A program made the translations under genes and the position numbers. DNA of 64,000 bases from Shewanella putrefaciens (GTDB lineage: Bacteria; Pseudomonadota; Gammaproteobacteria; Enterobacterales; Shewanellaceae): assembly GCF_016406325.1 (NCBI RefSeq), contig NZ_CP066370.1, positions 3,038,001-3,102,000 of the forward strand, given 5' to 3'. Under the pieces are notes generated by a model that saw only the letters and a program-made list of their open reading frames with translations, was not told the DNA's origin and searched no databases. This document shows, in pieces, positions 38,868 to 51,130 of this stretch. Numbering within the stretch: the stretch's first letter is position 1; each line of letters begins with the position of its first letter.

Positions 38868-40124
38868 TTACACCTTATTTAGCTCGAAAGCGTGATGTAA
38901 CGCCCGAACCGCTTTGTGCAAGTCCCTTTCATCGATAACGGTTGATAATTTACTCTCCGACGTCGAGAGTAACTTAGCATGGATTGTTTCATTACCCAAG
39001 ACATCTAACATCTTAGTCAATAATCCCATTTTTGCCTGTAAACCTTTGCCAACTAAAGATACTTTTGCACGTTGACGCTCAACAATCAATTGACCAAGCT
39101 CAAGACTTGTACTCAATGCTTCAAGCTCGTGCAATAAAATATCCACTTTTGCTTCTGCAAGCATAAAACTTACACACCCTGCGGGAGCATCCTCATTTAA
39201 TCTGAGCGGGGTGATAAACTCCACATCGATTTCAAGGCGAGACAAACAAGCTAACAAGGCTTGGTAATGTTCACTCGTCGTTAATAAGCCATCAATCGTT
39301 AATGTTGCTAACGCTTTATTGATCGCAATCCCCTGCACCAAGGAAGCACTTATCACGTCAGATTCGGTACCAAATTGAATTAGGGTACCTTGACCAACTT
39401 CAAAACTAGATAACACTCGCAAAGGCACTCGAAAACGTTCGGCATATTCAACCGAGTCAGGATGTAACACCTTAGCTCCCAGTTTGGCCATTTCGAGCAT
39501 AACATCAAAGCCAATGACATCAAGACAACGCGCATTACTATCAATATTTGGATCGGTTGTGAAGACACCAGCAACATCAGTGAAAATTTGGCACTCATCA
39601 GCGTTAAGTGCAGCAGCTAACGCAACCGCAGTGGTATCAGACCCTCCACGCCCAAGGGTCGTTACATCTCCGTTAGGATCAATCCCTTGAAACCCTGCGA
39701 CTATCGGCACAATTCCATCATCAAGCAGTGACTCTAGATAGCCAGTATCGACATTCTCAATACTTGCGCGACCAAAATGACTATTGGTATGGATTTGAAC
39801 TTGATCTCCCGTGAGCGACTTAGCCTTAATACCACGTCGCTGCAAAGCTATCGCCATCAATGCGATACTCACTTGTTCGCCTGTTGAGACAAGCATATCG
39901 AGTTCCCGCGCCGAAGCACGGGGGTCAACTTGCGCGGCAAGTGCGAAAAGTCTATTTGTCTCCCCTGCCATAGCAGAGAGCACGAGTACCTGTTGTTCAC
40001 CACTGCGAGCGGACTTTGCAATCTGTTCGGCAACCACTTCAATACGTTCTATAGAACCCACCGAAGTGCCACCAAACTTTTTCACAAAAAGCTTGCTACG
40101 ACTAAGCTTTCGTTTTTCAGGCAC
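38868..40124 (-). CDS. lysC: Aspartokinase (monofunctional, lysC type)
   Basis: 418 residues starting at GTG 40124 with AGAGGT five bases upstream. Aspartokinase core KKFGGTSVGSIERIEVVA, the nucleotide region AGFQGIDPNGDVTTLGRGGSDTTAVALA (in pieces), TDVAGVFTTDPNI and TLIQFGTESDV (ACT linker) are visible. The C-terminal ACT modules span ~260-410. It feeds aspartyl phosphate into lysine, threonine and methionine paths. It is nine bases behind alaS, suggesting co-transcription. A second aspartokinase is in thrA. The feedback ligand is not readable from sequence. Confidence 0.93.
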   Translation of the reverse strand: MPEKRKLSRSKLFVKKFGGTSVGSIERIEVVAEQIAKSARSGEQQVLVLSAMAGETNRLFALAAQVDPRASARELDMLVSTGEQVSIALMAIALQRRGIKAKSLTGDQVQIHTNSHFGRASIENVDTGYLESLLDDGIVPIVAGFQGIDPNGDVTTLGRGGSDTTAVALAAALNADECQIFTDVAGVFTTDPNIDSNARCLDVIGFDVMLEMAKLGAKVLHPDSVEYAERFRVPLRVLSSFEVGQGTLIQFGTESDVISASLVQGIAINKALATLTIDGLLTTSEHYQALLACLSRLEIDVEFITPLRLNEDAPAGCVSFMLAEAKVDILLHELEALSTSLELGQLIVERQRAKVSLVGKGLQAKMGLLTKMLDVLGNETIHAKLLSTSESKLSTVIDERDLHKAVRALHHAFELNKV

Positions 40125-40133
40125 AGCAACCTC

Positions 40134-42758
40134 TTAAGCTAAACGCTCAGTAATCCAAGGTAATACTTGAGCTAAGGCCGCATCCAGATTTTCTGGTTGG
40201 CTACCACCCGCTTGCGCCATATCTGGACGACCACCGCCCTTGCCGCCCACTTGTGCAGCGACCATAGCGACTAGCTCACCCGCTTTGACTTTGCCAACTA
40301 AGTCGTTACTCACGCCAGCAATCAGATTCACTTTGCCTTCTTGAGCCGTACCCAACACAATAATGGCAGATTTTAGTTTTTGCTTTAATTCATCTTGTAA
40401 ACCGCGAAGTGAACCAGCCTCAACGCCATCTAGTTTTTTGATAAGTACATTCACGCCATTAACAACCACAGCATCGCCCACTAAGTCAGCACTCGCAGCC
40501 GCCGCTAATTTATCTTTTAGCTGCGCCATGTCTTTTTCAAGTTGTTTCATTTTATCGAGTTGTGCTTTTAACTTAGCAACCACTGAATGAGTATCGCCTT
40601 TTAACAAGGCAGCCGCCTCTTCCAGCTCAGCCTGTTGCTGCGCCACATAAGCCATAGCCGCGGCCCCTGTCACAGCTTCTATACGGCGCACACCTGCTGC
40701 AATGCCCGCTTCTGAGGTGATCTTAAATAAGCCGATATCGCCAGTGCGGCCCACATGGGTACCACCACACAATTCGATAGAGAAATCGCCCATAGTGACA
40801 ACACGAACCTGTGCATCGTACTTCTCACCAAAGAGTGCTATAGCACCTTTTTCTTTAGCTTCATCAATCGCCATTTCAGCGACTTTCAGCTCGTGGTTAC
40901 GGCGAATTTGGGTATTCACTAATTCTTCGACTTTCTTTAGTTCAGCAGGTTTGACTGCTTCGAAATGAGAGAAATCGAAACGTAAACGCTCAGGGTCAAC
41001 CAGCGACCCTTTTTGCGTGACATGCGTACCAAGCACTTGGCGCAGTGCGGCATGCAATAAATGCGTAACAGAATGGTTTAACTGAGTACGGTGACGTAAT
41101 TTTTTATCAACCTTAGCCTCAACCATTTGGCCAATACTCAAGCTCCCTGCGACTAAGACACCTTGATGGCCTGTTGCTTGACCATACTTTTGCGTATCGT
41201 TTACCGTAAATTCAATACCGTTCGCAACCAATTGGCCTTTATCGCCCACTTGACCGCCCGATTCAGCATAGAAAGGTGTCACGTCTAGCACAAGAACCGC
41301 TTCATCACCCGCTTTAATAGCCGTCACTGACTCGCCGTTTTGATAAATCGCGGTGACTTTTGCTTGACCCACAAGTTCGGTGTAACCGCAGAATGCTGTT
41401 TCGGCGTCAATTTTCAATGCCGCATTGTAATCGGCACCAAAGTTACCCGCAGCTTGGGCGCGGCTACGTTGCTCGGCCATTGCCGCTTCAAAACCTGCCT
41501 CATCGACAATAATATTACGCTCACGACAAACGTCTGCGGTTAAATCCATTGGAAAACCGTAGGTATCATAGAGTTTGAATACGGTTTCACCGTCTAAAGT
41601 GTCACCAGTTAATTCGCTTAAGGCTGCGTCTAAAATACCTAAACCACGCTCTAAAGTACGAGCAAACTGCTCCTCCTCCGCTTTAAGTGCTTTTTCAACA
41701 ATAACTTGAGTTTCAGCGAGCCCTTTGGCTGCATCCCCCATCACATCAATCAGCGTCGGAACTAATTTGTAGAAAAAGGCTTCTGTCGCACCTAACTTAT
41801 TACCATGACGCACGGCGCGGCGGATAATACGGCGCAACACATAACCACGGCCTTCGTTAGATGGCATTACACCATCGGCCACTAAAAATGCACATGAACG
41901 AATATGGTCAGCAATAACGCGTAGTGATTTATTGGATAAATCAGTCACGCCGATAATTTCTGCGGCTTTGGCAATAAGAGCACGGAAGATATCGATTTCA
42001 TAGTTAGAATGTACGCCTTGCATAATCGCAGCAATACGTTCGATTCCCATACCTGTATCGACAGAAGGTTTTGGTAGCGGCAACATTTCGCCTGAAGCTT
42101 GGCGATTGTATTGCATGAATACAATATTCCAAATTTCGATGAAACGATCGCCATCTTCTTCTGGGCTACCAGGACGTCCACCCCAAATATGATCACCATG
42201 GTCGTAGAAAATCTCGGTACAAGGACCACAAGGACCAGTGTCACCCATTTGCCAGAAGTTATCCGAAGCGTAAGGTGCGCCCTTGTTATCACCGATACGA
42301 ATGATATTTTCAGCGGCCACACCAATCTTTTTATTCCAAATTTCAAAGGCTTCATCGTCAGTTTGGTAAATAGTGACGCACAGACGTTCTTTCGGCAGCT
42401 TTAAGGTTTCAGTTAAAAATGACCAACCAAAACGAATCGCTTCTTCTTTGAAATAATCCCCAAAGCTGAAGTTACCTAACATTTCGAAGAAAGTATGGTG
42501 ACGGGCGGTATATCCCACATTATCTAAATCATTATGTTTACCGCCAGCGCGTACACAACGTTGAGCAGTGGTCGCACGCGTGTAATTGCGTTTATCCATG
42601 CCAAGAAACACGTCCTTAAATTGGTTCATGCCCGCATTGGTAAATAAAAGAGTTGGATCGTTGCCTGGCACTAATGAACTACTGTCCACAACCTGATGAC
42701 CGTGGCTGCGGAAAAATTCGAGGAAAGCACTTCTAAGCTCTGCTGTAGTTTGATACAT
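40134..42758 (-). CDS. alaS: Alanyl-tRNA synthetase
   Basis: 874 residues from ATG 42758 ([21 protein letters not shown]), chosen for AGGA eight bases upstream; the longer frame up to 42812 is spurious. Class II synthetase: [11 protein letters not shown] and [15 protein letters not shown] in the catalytic core, editing domain with the [12 protein letters not shown] and [12 protein letters not shown] zinc signatures, and the C-Ala domain ending [15 protein letters not shown]. Operon order alaS-lysC-csrA. Confidence 0.98.
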   Translation of the reverse strand: MYQTTAELRSAFLEFFRSHGHQVVDSSSLVPGNDPTLLFTNAGMNQFKDVFLGMDKRNYTRATTAQRCVRAGGKHNDLDNVGYTARHHTFFEMLGNFSFGDYFKEEAIRFGWSFLTETLKLPKERLCVTIYQTDDEAFEIWNKKIGVAAENIIRIGDNKGAPYASDNFWQMGDTGPCGPCTEIFYDHGDHIWGGRPGSPEEDGDRFIEIWNIVFMQYNRQASGEMLPLPKPSVDTGMGIERIAAIMQGVHSNYEIDIFRALIAKAAEIIGVTDLSNKSLRVIADHIRSCAFLVADGVMPSNEGRGYVLRRIIRRAVRHGNKLGATEAFFYKLVPTLIDVMGDAAKGLAETQVIVEKALKAEEEQFARTLERGLGILDAALSELTGDTLDGETVFKLYDTYGFPMDLTADVCRERNIIVDEAGFEAAMAEQRSRAQAAGNFGADYNAALKIDAETAFCGYTELVGQAKVTAIYQNGESVTAIKAGDEAVLVLDVTPFYAESGGQVGDKGQLVANGIEFTVNDTQKYGQATGHQGVLVAGSLSIGQMVEAKVDKKLRHRTQLNHSVTHLLHAALRQVLGTHVTQKGSLVDPERLRFDFSHFEAVKPAELKKVEELVNTQIRRNHELKVAEMAIDEAKEKGAIALFGEKYDAQVRVVTMGDFSIELCGGTHVGRTGDIGLFKITSEAGIAAGVRRIEAVTGAAAMAYVAQQQAELEEAAALLKGDTHSVVAKLKAQLDKMKQLEKDMAQLKDKLAAAASADLVGDAVVVNGVNVLIKKLDGVEAGSLRGLQDELKQKLKSAIIVLGTAQEGKVNLIAGVSNDLVGKVKAGELVAMVAAQVGGKGGGRPDMAQAGGSQPENLDAALAQVLPWITERLA

Positions 42759-43098
42759 GAAATCGTCCTGAATTGGATAAGCATTACCAGCTACACCATA
42801 GGGCAGCCGCATTTCTATTTGCCCAGCATTATAAGCAGACTAAGGAAAGACAACCAGTCTTGATTGGTGATATACACATCAGGAATTTAATATTTTAGCT
42901 TGAATAGGCTACACCAGAGCCACTAGAGGCAAAACGGCAGGATAAGGAATAATTGAAGACAGTGTAGGTTTGTCGCGATAAGGACAATTTTAAAGCAAGT
43001 GAGCACAACGAGAAACCAGAAGGCTTCAAAGCCCGTAGGTGATATGTAGATGAGTTTTTACAGCTTTAGCTTCAAATCATCACTTTTGAATTAGGGCG
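42759..43098. other. Intergenic region between recX and alaS
   Basis: 340 bases. A weak SD-like CAGGAC precedes alaS. No RNA gene, terminator or operator was identified. Confidence 0.4.
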
Positions 43099-43590
43099 TT
43101 AATCATCTTCGTCGAGATCATTGGGATCTGAATCTAATGCATAACTGATTTGATCGTAGCTAAAGCCTTGGCCCATTAAAAAACGCACACGTTTAGCCTT
43201 TTCCTTTGCAATAAGTTCCCGAGCTTTAGAGCCCTTCACTTCTGTCACGCGGGGAACACCGTATTTTTTTGTAGCTTTGTCTTTTGCTAGCTCAAACCAA
43301 TCACAATCACAATTGACCAAAGCGGCTTCAATGCAGTCTTTAGATAAGCCTTTCTGTGCGATTGCTTGGCGGATGCGTATTGCACCATGGCCTCGACTGA
43401 TGTGGCTACGCACCAACAACTCTGCATAACGCGCATCATTAATAAAACCAGAGGATTCGCAAGCATCGAGTACAGGTTCTATATCGTTAAGTTCGAAACC
43501 TTTATCGAGCAATTTATCACGAATTTGTTGGCGGGAATAATCGCGGCGCGCTAGCAGCGCTACCGCGATTTGGTATGCGGACTGACTCAG
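43099..43590 (-). CDS. recX: RecX regulatory protein with non-canonical start
   Basis: RecX binds and inhibits RecA filaments. The homologous N-terminal part ([20 protein letters not shown], then [15 protein letters not shown]) is in frame right up to the recA stop, and the frame has a stop (TGA) just upstream of CTTAGAGAC. In that window there is no ATG, GTG or TTG; only ATT (43593) or CTG (43590) can serve. CTG 43590 gives 163 residues, close to E. coli RecX (166). The first common start codon, TTG 43512, would remove 26 conserved residues. The rest is a normal helical RecX repeat ([22 protein letters not shown]). The CTG/TGA overlap with recA implies coupling. The gene is certain; the start is inferred. 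Confidence 0.85.
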   Translation of the reverse strand: MSQSAYQIAVALLARRDYSRQQIRDKLLDKGFELNDIEPVLDACESSGFINDARYAELLVRSHISRGHGAIRIRQAIAQKGLSKDCIEAALVNCDCDWFELAKDKATKKYGVPRVTEVKGSKARELIAKEKAKRVRFLMGQGFSYDQISYALDSDPNDLDEDD

Positions 43591-44660
43591 AATATTTCGC
43601 CTGTCTCTAAGTCAATATTACCTTCTGTGCTTTCATCATCGGATGCAGATGATGCTAGGGCACTTGGATTACTTAACAGTAACTCACGTAATGTCTTGTC
43701 TATTTCGGCGGCAATTGCTGGGTTTTCAGTCAGATATTTACCCGCATTTGCACGACCTTGGCCAATTTTATCACCTTTATAGCTGTACCAAGCGCCCGCT
43801 TTTTCAATCAACTTATGGGCTACACCTAAGTCGACTAACTCACCTGTACGGTTAATACCTTGGCCGTAAAGGATTTGGAACTCAGCTTGCTTAAATGGAG
43901 CCGCAACTTTGTTTTTCACCACTTTAACGCGAGTTTCGTTACCGACAACTTCATCGCCGTCTTTAATGGCACCTGTGCGGCGAATATCCAAACGAACAGA
44001 AGCATAGAACTTCAGCGCGTTACCACCGGTTGTCGTTTCTGGGTTACCGAACATCACACCAATCTTCATCCGAATTTGGTTGATGAAGATAAGTAAGGTG
44101 TTGGATTGTTTCAAGTTACCAGCAAGTTTACGCATGGCTTGGCTCATCATACGCGCCGCTAGGCCCATGTGAGAATCACCAATTTCGCCTTCGATTTCAG
44201 CTTTAGGCGTTAATGCTGCGACTGAGTCGACCACGATAACATCAACGGCCCCCGAGCGAGTTAATGCATCGCAAATCTCAAGCGCTTGCTCGCCAGTATC
44301 CGGTTGTGAACAAAGCAAATTATCAATATCTACGCCCAATTTTTTAGCATAGATTGGGTCTAACGCATGTTCTGCATCGATAAAAGCACAGGTTTTACCT
44401 TCACGCTGCGCAGCGGCAATCACTTCTAAAGTCAGTGTCGTTTTACCAGATGATTCAGGACCATAGATCTCAACAATACGCCCCATTGGCAAGCCACCAG
44501 CACCTAAAGCGACATCTAGAGATAACGAACCAGTAGAAATGGTTTCGACATCCATAGAGCGATCTTCGCCCAGCTTCATGATAGAACCTTTACCAAATTG
44601 CTTTTCAATCTGGCTCAATACCGCTGCGAGTGCTTTCTCTTTGTTTGGATCGACCTTCAT
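43587..44660 (-). CDS. recA: Recombinase A
   Basis: 357-residue DNA recombinase and SOS co-protease. Signatures: Walker [15 protein letters not shown], the conserved [39 protein letters not shown] region (in pieces), and the C-terminal acidic tail. The upstream sequence has a SOS box overlapping the -35/-10 region (44765-44792). It is followed immediately by recX. Confidence 0.99.
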   Translation of the reverse strand: MKVDPNKEKALAAVLSQIEKQFGKGSIMKLGEDRSMDVETISTGSLSLDVALGAGGLPMGRIVEIYGPESSGKTTLTLEVIAAAQREGKTCAFIDAEHALDPIYAKKLGVDIDNLLCSQPDTGEQALEICDALTRSGAVDVIVVDSVAALTPKAEIEGEIGDSHMGLAARMMSQAMRKLAGNLKQSNTLLIFINQIRMKIGVMFGNPETTTGGNALKFYASVRLDIRRTGAIKDGDEVVGNETRVKVVKNKVAAPFKQAEFQILYGQGINRTGELVDLGVAHKLIEKAGAWYSYKGDKIGQGRANAGKYLTENPAIAAEIDKTLRELLLSNPSALASSASDDESTEGNIDLETGEIF

Positions 44661-45042
44661 TCCTGTTCCCTCATCTAGGCAGCATCTAGGCTGTCAAAAG
44701 TGATATTCAATTTAGTAAAGCGGGCAATTCAAAAAGCGAGGCTTTCTGTCTTAATATGCTGACTAGTATACTGTACAATCATACAGTATCAAGACCTGTG
44801 CACGAATTATTTTTCAATGGGGTAATTTCCTTATACTTACGCACTTTTACATTAATATTGGGCAAATAAATTATCATAATAAGGGAATATCTACATTTGG
44901 TGGCTTAATTGTCAGTAAAATATTGCTAAGATTGGCGCAACTTATTTTGAGTAGGAATAGCCACAAACTTCCAAGGTTTTACGCTATATCCACACAGATT
45001 GATATCGCTTTTAGGGCAGCCACAACGGACGATAACGATTTA
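44661..45042. other. Intergenic region between recA and mutS
   Basis: 382 bases between divergent genes, with the LexA-controlled recA promoter at 44765-44792. Nothing else was recognised; the mutS ribosome site is weak. Confidence 0.6.
44765..44792 (-). promoter_or_regulatory. recA SOS promoter with LexA box
   Basis: On the minus strand TTGATA (44787-44792), a 16-base spacer, and TATACT (44765-44770). The spacer is itself the LexA box CTGT-N8-ACAG (44771-44786), a perfect consensus. The E. coli recA promoter has the same architecture (TTGATA-16-TATAAT around the box). Confidence 0.95.
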
Positions 45043-47613
45043 ATGAATGTAATTGATACCGATGATTTAGAAAAACATACCCCCATGATGCGTCAATATT
45101 TGACGATGAAAGCAGAACATCACGATATGCTACTGTTTTATCGAATGGGTGACTTCTATGAACTCTTCTATGATGACGCTAAACGTGCTTCTGAGTTATT
45201 AGGCATCTCCCTGACTGCCCGCGGAAAGAGTGGCGGCGATCCAATCCCAATGGCTGGCATTCCCTATCATGCGGTTGAAGGTTATTTGGCTAAATTGGTT
45301 CAAATTGGTCAATCTGTTGCAATTTGCGAGCAGATTGGCGATCCCGCGACCGCTAAAGGTCCGGTTGAGCGTAAAGTCGTACGCATAGTAACACCCGGCA
45401 CCTTAACCGATGAAGCCCTGTTACAAGAACGCCAAGACAATCTTTTAGCCGCAGTTTATCAAGGTAAAGTTGGATTTGGCTATGCGACCCTCGATGTTTC
45501 CTCTGGCCGATTTGTGATTGCAGAGCTTGATACAAGGGAATCCTTAGAAGCCGAATTACAACGTACAAATCCAGTCGAAATTCTTTACAGTGAAGATTTT
45601 GGTGAACTTGGCTTGCTAAGCCACTTCAAAGGCAAACGTCGTCGTCCCGAGTGGGAATTTGATTACGACACCAGCATCAAACTTTTACTTGCACAATTTG
45701 GCACTAAAGATCTTCATGGTTTTGGCATTAGCGATGCGCGTCTATCACTGCAAGCCGCTGGTTGCTTAATGCAGTATGTTAAAGATACACAACGTACTGC
45801 CCTGCCCCATATCAATGCCATAATTCGCTTTAATCAAGCGGATAGTATAGTACTTGATGCCGCAACCCGCCGTAACTTGGAACTCACCCAGAATCTAGCG
45901 GGTGGCCGTGATAATACCTTAGCAACCGTATTAGATAATACTGCGACAGCAATGGGAAGCCGTATGCTGCAGCGCTGGATCCATCAGCCATTACGGGATC
46001 CTAATCAAATTATCGCCCGCCAAACGGCTGTGAATGAATTACTTAAGACAGGCACACATGAACCACTCCATGAACAGCTTAAGGCACTGGGTGACATTGA
46101 GCGTATTATGGCAAGGCTTGCGCTGCGTACTGCTCGACCCCGGGATTTTGCACGCCTACGTCAAGCATTGAGTTTATTACCTGAATTACAACAAAGCTTA
46201 AGCGTGCTAAATGCACCTCATACCGTCAAACTATGTCAATATTTGGGTGAATTTCCCGAAGAACAGGCCCTACTCGAGCGCGCCATTGTTGATAATCCCC
46301 CTATGCTTATTCGTGATGGTGGCGTGATCCGCGAAGGCTACAATAATGAACTTGATGAATGGCGCGGTCTGAGTGAGGGGGCCAGCGACTATTTGATTCA
46401 ACTTGAAGCAAGGGAAAAAGAACGTACTGGCATCAATACACTTAAAGTCGGCTATAACCGCGTACATGGTTATTATATTGAAGTCAGCCGCTTGCAATCT
46501 TCACAAGTGCCGCTCAATTATCAACGACGCCAAACGCTTAAAAATATGGAGCGTTATATCACGCCCGAACTTAAGGAGTACGAAGAAAAAGTGCTCTCAA
46601 GCCAAGGTAAAGCGCTGGCCCTTGAAAAACAGCTATGGGAACAGCTTTTCGATCTTATTCTGCCCAAACTACATGAGTTACAAGCTTTTGCTAGAGCGGC
46701 TGCTGAACTTGATGTATTAAGTAATTTTGCCGAACGCGCTGAAACTTTAGGATATATCTGTCCTCAGCTAAGCCAGGATATCGGCATCCAGATTGATGCA
46801 GGCAGACATCCCGTCGTTGAACGCGTCAGTCAAACACCCTTTATCGCCAATCCAGTCACCTTGCACAATCAAAGACGCATGTTGATAGTGACAGGACCCA
46901 ATATGGGGGGTAAGTCGACTTATATGCGCCAAGTCGCCTTAATCACGCTTATGGCTCATATTGGCTGTTTTGTACCGGCAGAGCGAGCTGTGATAGGGCC
47001 TATTGATCGCATATTTACTCGTATTGGTGCATCGGACGATTTAGCTTCAGGCCGTTCAACCTTTATGGTCGAAATGACTGAGACTGCCAATATCCTCCAT
47101 AATGCAACGGCTCAAAGTCTGGTATTAATGGATGAAATTGGCCGCGGTACATCGACCTACGATGGCTTATCTCTAGCTTGGTCTGCTGCAGAGTATCTCG
47201 CCCAACAAATCGGTGCCATGACGTTATTTGCTACCCACTATTTTGAGCTAACCCAACTGCCGGAACTTATGGCTGGTGTCTATAACGTCCATTTAGACGC
47301 GATAGAACATGAGGATACCATCGCCTTTATGCATGCGGTACAAGAAGGCGCCGCCAGTAAAAGCTACGGCTTACAGGTTGCAGCACTCGCGGGCGTACCA
47401 GCGAAAGTCATTAAGGCAGCCAAACACAAGTTGCAGCAATTAGAAAGTCGCGATCATCAGCTTGAGGGCACAAAAACGCCCATTCAAACCCTACTCGCCC
47501 TACCTGAGCCGGCTGAGAATCCCGCTCTAACTAAGTTACAAGCAATAAATCCCGATAATTTAACGCCTAAACAAGCACTTGATTTACTCTACGAATTAAA
47601 GCGCTTGAGCTAA
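45043..47613 (+). CDS. mutS: DNA mismatch repair protein MutS
   Basis: 856 residues from ATG 45043 ([20 protein letters not shown]); a frame from 44923 adds an unlikely N-terminus. The mismatch-binding F-x-E motif is in [15 protein letters not shown], the ATPase Walker A in [13 protein letters not shown], Walker B in [14 protein letters not shown] and the last helix-turn in [18 protein letters not shown]. Length is standard. It is divergent from recA and convergent with rpoS, with a terminator behind it. Confidence 0.99.
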   Translation: MNVIDTDDLEKHTPMMRQYLTMKAEHHDMLLFYRMGDFYELFYDDAKRASELLGISLTARGKSGGDPIPMAGIPYHAVEGYLAKLVQIGQSVAICEQIGDPATAKGPVERKVVRIVTPGTLTDEALLQERQDNLLAAVYQGKVGFGYATLDVSSGRFVIAELDTRESLEAELQRTNPVEILYSEDFGELGLLSHFKGKRRRPEWEFDYDTSIKLLLAQFGTKDLHGFGISDARLSLQAAGCLMQYVKDTQRTALPHINAIIRFNQADSIVLDAATRRNLELTQNLAGGRDNTLATVLDNTATAMGSRMLQRWIHQPLRDPNQIIARQTAVNELLKTGTHEPLHEQLKALGDIERIMARLALRTARPRDFARLRQALSLLPELQQSLSVLNAPHTVKLCQYLGEFPEEQALLERAIVDNPPMLIRDGGVIREGYNNELDEWRGLSEGASDYLIQLEAREKERTGINTLKVGYNRVHGYYIEVSRLQSSQVPLNYQRRQTLKNMERYITPELKEYEEKVLSSQGKALALEKQLWEQLFDLILPKLHELQAFARAAAELDVLSNFAERAETLGYICPQLSQDIGIQIDAGRHPVVERVSQTPFIANPVTLHNQRRMLIVTGPNMGGKSTYMRQVALITLMAHIGCFVPAERAVIGPIDRIFTRIGASDDLASGRSTFMVEMTETANILHNATAQSLVLMDEIGRGTSTYDGLSLAWSAAEYLAQQIGAMTLFATHYFELTQLPELMAGVYNVHLDAIEHEDTIAFMHAVQEGAASKSYGLQVAALAGVPAKVIKAAKHKLQQLESRDHQLEGTKTPIQTLLALPEPAENPALTKLQAINPDNLTPKQALDLLYELKRLS

Positions 47614-47631
47614 TCAATTAAATTAAAAAAC

Positions 47632-47657
47632 AAAACGCCCACTATTGTGGGCGTTTT
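47632..47657. terminator. Terminator between mutS and rpoS
   Basis: Perfect 11-base stem AAAACGCCCAC / GTGGGCGTTTT with a TATT loop and a T-run following. Good intrinsic terminator for mutS, and usable from the rpoS side. Confidence 0.9.
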
Positions 47658-47709
47658 TAATAGGGACTTAAATTGCTTGATCATTACCGTCTTACTTTGC
47701 CCAATAACA

Positions 47710-48690
47710 TTAATTTCTAAACAACGCTTCAACAGATAGGCCTTGTGAACCGAGTAAATCACGCAGACGTTTTAAGGCTTCAACTTGAATTTGACGAACA
47801 CGCTCACGGGTTAACCCTATCTCTGCACCGACATCTTCCAATGTCGATGGCTCATAGCCTAATAATCCAAAACGACGAGCTAATACCTCTCTTTGTTTAG
47901 TATTTAACTCATTGAGCCATTTCACTACCGAGTTTGAGATATCTTCATCCTGTACCTTATAGTCAGGGCCTACACTGTCATCATCGGCCAATATATCGAT
48001 CAGCGCTTTGTCATTATCGCCCCCCAAAGGCGTATCGACTGAGGTAATCTTTTCATTCAACTTCAACATACGGCTGACATCTGCACTAGGGACTTGCAAT
48101 TTTTCAGCAATTTCTTCAGCTGTCGGTTCGTGATCTAATTTTTGCGCTAATTCCCGAGCGGTTCTTAAATATACGTTCAACTCTTTAACAACATGAATAG
48201 GTAAACGAATGGTGCGAGTTTGATTCATAATTGCACGTTCAATCGTTTGACGAATCCACCAAGTTGCATAGGTTGAGAAACGAAAACCTCTTTCGGGATC
48301 AAATTTTTCTACCGCGCGGATAAGTCCTAAGTTCCCTTCTTCGATTAAATCTAAGAGTGCTAATCCTCGGTTGTTATAACGACGTGCAATCTTAACAACA
48401 AGTCTAAGATTACTTTCAATCATGCGATTACGGGATTTTTCACAGCCTTTTAAGGCTTTACGAGAAAAGTAAACTTCTTCTTCTGCGCTAAGCAGGGGGG
48501 AAAACCCTATTTCACCTAAATAGAGTTGCGTGGCATCAAGATTTTTTTGCAGGTCATCTTGAACCTGTTGTTCTAGTCCAAGTTCTTGAACTAAATCTGT
48601 AGCAATATCCTCTTTTTCGAGATCAAACTCTGCGGTTTCAACGGAAAAATCGACTAATTCTTCTGCGGCAGTGCTATTTATACGGCTCAT
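47710..48690 (-). CDS. rpoS: RNA polymerase sigma factor RpoS (sigma-38)
   Basis: 326 residues from ATG 48690 with GGAG eight bases upstream. Stationary-phase sigma factor. Region 1.2 [17 protein letters not shown], region 2 [34 protein letters not shown], region 2.4 [20 protein letters not shown] and region 4 [18 protein letters not shown] are all readable (shown in pieces). It follows nlpD; the space between them is the usual site of an internal rpoS promoter. Confidence 0.98.
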   Translation of the reverse strand: MSRINSTAAEELVDFSVETAEFDLEKEDIATDLVQELGLEQQVQDDLQKNLDATQLYLGEIGFSPLLSAEEEVYFSRKALKGCEKSRNRMIESNLRLVVKIARRYNNRGLALLDLIEEGNLGLIRAVEKFDPERGFRFSTYATWWIRQTIERAIMNQTRTIRLPIHVVKELNVYLRTARELAQKLDHEPTAEEIAEKLQVPSADVSRMLKLNEKITSVDTPLGGDNDKALIDILADDDSVGPDYKVQDEDISNSVVKWLNELNTKQREVLARRFGLLGYEPSTLEDVGAEIGLTRERVRQIQVEALKRLRDLLGSQGLSVEALFRN

Positions 48691-48771
48691 GATCAAATCT
48701 CCTAAACCTAATTAAACTGCTTGAACTATTGCAATTTCCTATCCTCCATTTGCCAACAAGGCCCTAAGCAA

Positions 48772-49656
48772 TCATTGCTTAGGCAAATAATTAAGTGGGT
48801 TAACAGATTGACCATGATAACGAATTTCAAATCGTAACATTACTTGATCGGTTCCTGTACTACCCATTTTAGCAACTGTTTGTCCAGCGAGGACATGTTG
48901 CTTTTCTTCAACTAAGATCTGATCCGTATGAGCATAAGCACTAAGGTAATCTTCACTGTGTTTAATAATGACTAAATTACCATAACCCCTAAGAGCACTA
49001 CCTGCATATACCACCCTCCCGTCTGCTGCGGCTTTGATGATATCTCCCCTTTGACCTGCGATCTTAATGCCTTTATTCCCCTGCTCATTAGCAGAGTAAG
49101 TCCCAACTAATTTACCTCTTACAGGCCATTGCCACTGGCTCACACTGTCAGGCAGTGTCGAAGTAGGAGCAACGATTGTAGGGTTAATATTTTGTTGGCC
49201 ACTTGTTGCAGAATACGCAGGCTTAGCTTTCTGATCAAGTGTTTTTTTCTGTGAAGCACTTATTTGCAAATTATTATTATTTGATTGTTTTTCCTGAGAA
49301 TTATTTGATTTTTGACTTTTCAAAGCAGAAGAATATCCACCTAAAGTCTTAGTGTTGGACTGATTAACAATCCGAGGCTGTGTTAAATACAAGATCTGCC
49401 CAGGGTAAATAGTGTAGGACTTATCTAATTGATTAATTTTAGCTATTTCAACAAAATCCTTCCCTGCCGCCCATGAAATAGAATAAAGCGTATCGCCTTT
49501 TTTTACTTTATAAGAATCGGATTTAAGATGGCCTTTACTGTGTTTTGAGAGGTGGGGAGAAAGACTTTCGACAGGCGCAGGGTGGCTCGCCTGAAAGCTA
49601 CAGCCTACAAGCATAAACAATAAGCTGAGGTTTAAAAGTAAACCCGCATTCAACAA
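48772..49656 (-). CDS. nlpD: NlpD murein hydrolase activator lipoprotein
   Basis: 294-residue outer-membrane lipoprotein starting at TTG 49656, supported by GGAG six bases upstream. Lipobox LVGC (about residues 16-19), then a LysM domain (SYKVKKGDTLYSISW), a Gln/Asn/Ser-rich linker and a C-terminal M23-type domain (KGIKIAGQRGDIIKAAADGRVVYAG and GYGNLVIIKHSEDYLSAYAHT in pieces). The LytM domain lacks the full zinc ligand set of active peptidases, as in NlpD, which activates amidase AmiC at the septum. Confidence 0.95.
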   Translation of the reverse strand: MLNAGLLLNLSLLFMLVGCSFQASHPAPVESLSPHLSKHSKGHLKSDSYKVKKGDTLYSISWAAGKDFVEIAKINQLDKSYTIYPGQILYLTQPRIVNQSNTKTLGGYSSALKSQKSNNSQEKQSNNNNLQISASQKKTLDQKAKPAYSATSGQQNINPTIVAPTSTLPDSVSQWQWPVRGKLVGTYSANEQGNKGIKIAGQRGDIIKAAADGRVVYAGSALRGYGNLVIIKHSEDYLSAYAHTDQILVEEKQHVLAGQTVAKMGSTGTDQVMLRFEIRYHGQSVNPLNYLPKQ

Positions 49657-49748
49657 TAAAAACTCCTCTACTAAGTTGCATTACTGTTTATGATGAGAAA
49701 CACACTTCCTCTAAACATCACTAACAAGTGATGAAGTTGCAATCCAAT

Positions 49749-50384
49749 TTATGCTAATTCACCATTAACTAATGGCACAAATTTTACCGTTTCAATATTT
49801 TCTGAACTAAAACGCTCGCGATGACGTGTGATCCGCATCAATTGCTGTGTGTTCTCTCCCACTGGTAACACTAACACTCCGCCATCGACCAGTTGGGATA
49901 AAAGTGCCTCGGGTACTGTCGCTGCGGCAGCGGTCACCATAATGGCATCAAACGGGCTACGGTTAGACCATCCTTGCCAGCCATCGCCATATTTGAATGA
50001 CACATTATGTAGATCGAGCCGTTTTAATCTTTGCCGAGCTTGAATTTGTAAGCCTTTAATACGCTCTATCGTACAAAGCTCTGGCACTAACTGGGCTAAT
50101 ATGGCGGCTTGATAACCCGACCCCGTTCCGACTTCTAGCACCTTTTTTGGCATATTACTGAGTAATAGTTCGGTCATTCTGGCAACGATATAAGGCTGAG
50201 AAATCGTTTGACCTTGACCAATTGGCAAGGCGGTATTTTCGTAGGCTTTATGGGCTAACGCATTATCGAGAAACATTTCACGCGGGGTTTGCGATATCGC
50301 CTTTAACACGGCTTGATTACGGATCCCCGCATCAGAAAGCTTTTTAGCGAGATTCACCGCCGATGTTAAGGCAACTCGAGTCAT
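49749..50384 (-). CDS. pcm: Protein-L-isoaspartate O-methyltransferase
   Basis: 211-residue SAM-dependent repair enzyme for isoaspartyl residues. The SAM-binding [27 protein letters not shown] (in pieces) and the [20 protein letters not shown] segment are typical. Its start overlaps the surE stop by four bases (ATGA). Same order nlpD-pcm-surE as in E. coli. Confidence 0.97.
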   Translation of the reverse strand: MTRVALTSAVNLAKKLSDAGIRNQAVLKAISQTPREMFLDNALAHKAYENTALPIGQGQTISQPYIVARMTELLLSNMPKKVLEVGTGSGYQAAILAQLVPELCTIERIKGLQIQARQRLKRLDLHNVSFKYGDGWQGWSNRSPFDAIMVTAAAATVPEALLSQLVDGGVLVLPVGENTQQLMRITRHRERFSSENIETVKFVPLVNGELA

Positions 50385-51130
50385 ATTTTATCTACCCAAT
50401 TCTGCAATACCGATAATTGTCTGTAGGCTGTGAGATCAACCGTCAAAGGGGTAATTGACACATACCCATTGGCAACTGCATGAAAATCTGTCCCTTCGGT
50501 AGCATCTTGTTCAAGACCTGGTGGGCCGAGCCAAAAAATCTCTCGCCCCGCAGGATCTTTTGTCCGCACTATGCCTTCAGCTTTATGCCTTGCGCCAAGC
50601 CGAGTCACTCTAATCCCTTTAATCTCATCAAGCGGTAAATCTGGTACATTGATATTTAAAATTTGATCGCTCGCTAATGGGTGTAATAAAAGTCCCTGCA
50701 CGATGCGCCGTGCATAAACAGCCGCAGATTGATAATGCTTAAACTCTCGGCCATTGAGAGAAATAGCCACTGCTGGAAAGCCTAAAAATCGCCCTTCCAT
50801 TGCCGCAGCGACGGTCCCAGAATACAAGGTATCATCACCCATATTTGCACCGGCATTAATGCCAGAAACGACCATATCGGGTTCACCATCACAGAGCTCG
50901 CGGATAGCTAAGTGAACACAATCTGTCGGCGTACCATGTACAGAAATATAACCATTATCTAACCTATTAATTCTTAATGGATTAGTCAAGGTTAGTGAGT
51001 TACTGGCCCCCGAACAATTACGATCAGGCGCGACTGTCATCACGTTGGCTATTTCAACGAGTGCTTCTGTTAAGGCTTTGATGCCAGGTGCATTGACACC
51101 ATCATCATTACTAACAAGAATGCGGATCAT
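50381..51130 (-). CDS. surE: 5'/3'-nucleotidase SurE
   Basis: 249-residue metal-dependent nucleotidase (also exopolyphosphatase) for stationary-phase survival. The catalytic metal motif [20 protein letters not shown] and [28 protein letters not shown] (in pieces) are present, with the usual asparagine and serine ligands. Overlaps truD by four bases. Confidence 0.97.
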   Translation of the reverse strand: MIRILVSNDDGVNAPGIKALTEALVEIANVMTVAPDRNCSGASNSLTLTNPLRINRLDNGYISVHGTPTDCVHLAIRELCDGEPDMVVSGINAGANMGDDTLYSGTVAAAMEGRFLGFPAVAISLNGREFKHYQSAAVYARRIVQGLLLHPLASDQILNINVPDLPLDEIKGIRVTRLGARHKAEGIVRTKDPAGREIFWLGPPGLEQDATEGTDFHAVANGYVSITPLTVDLTAYRQLSVLQNWVDKI

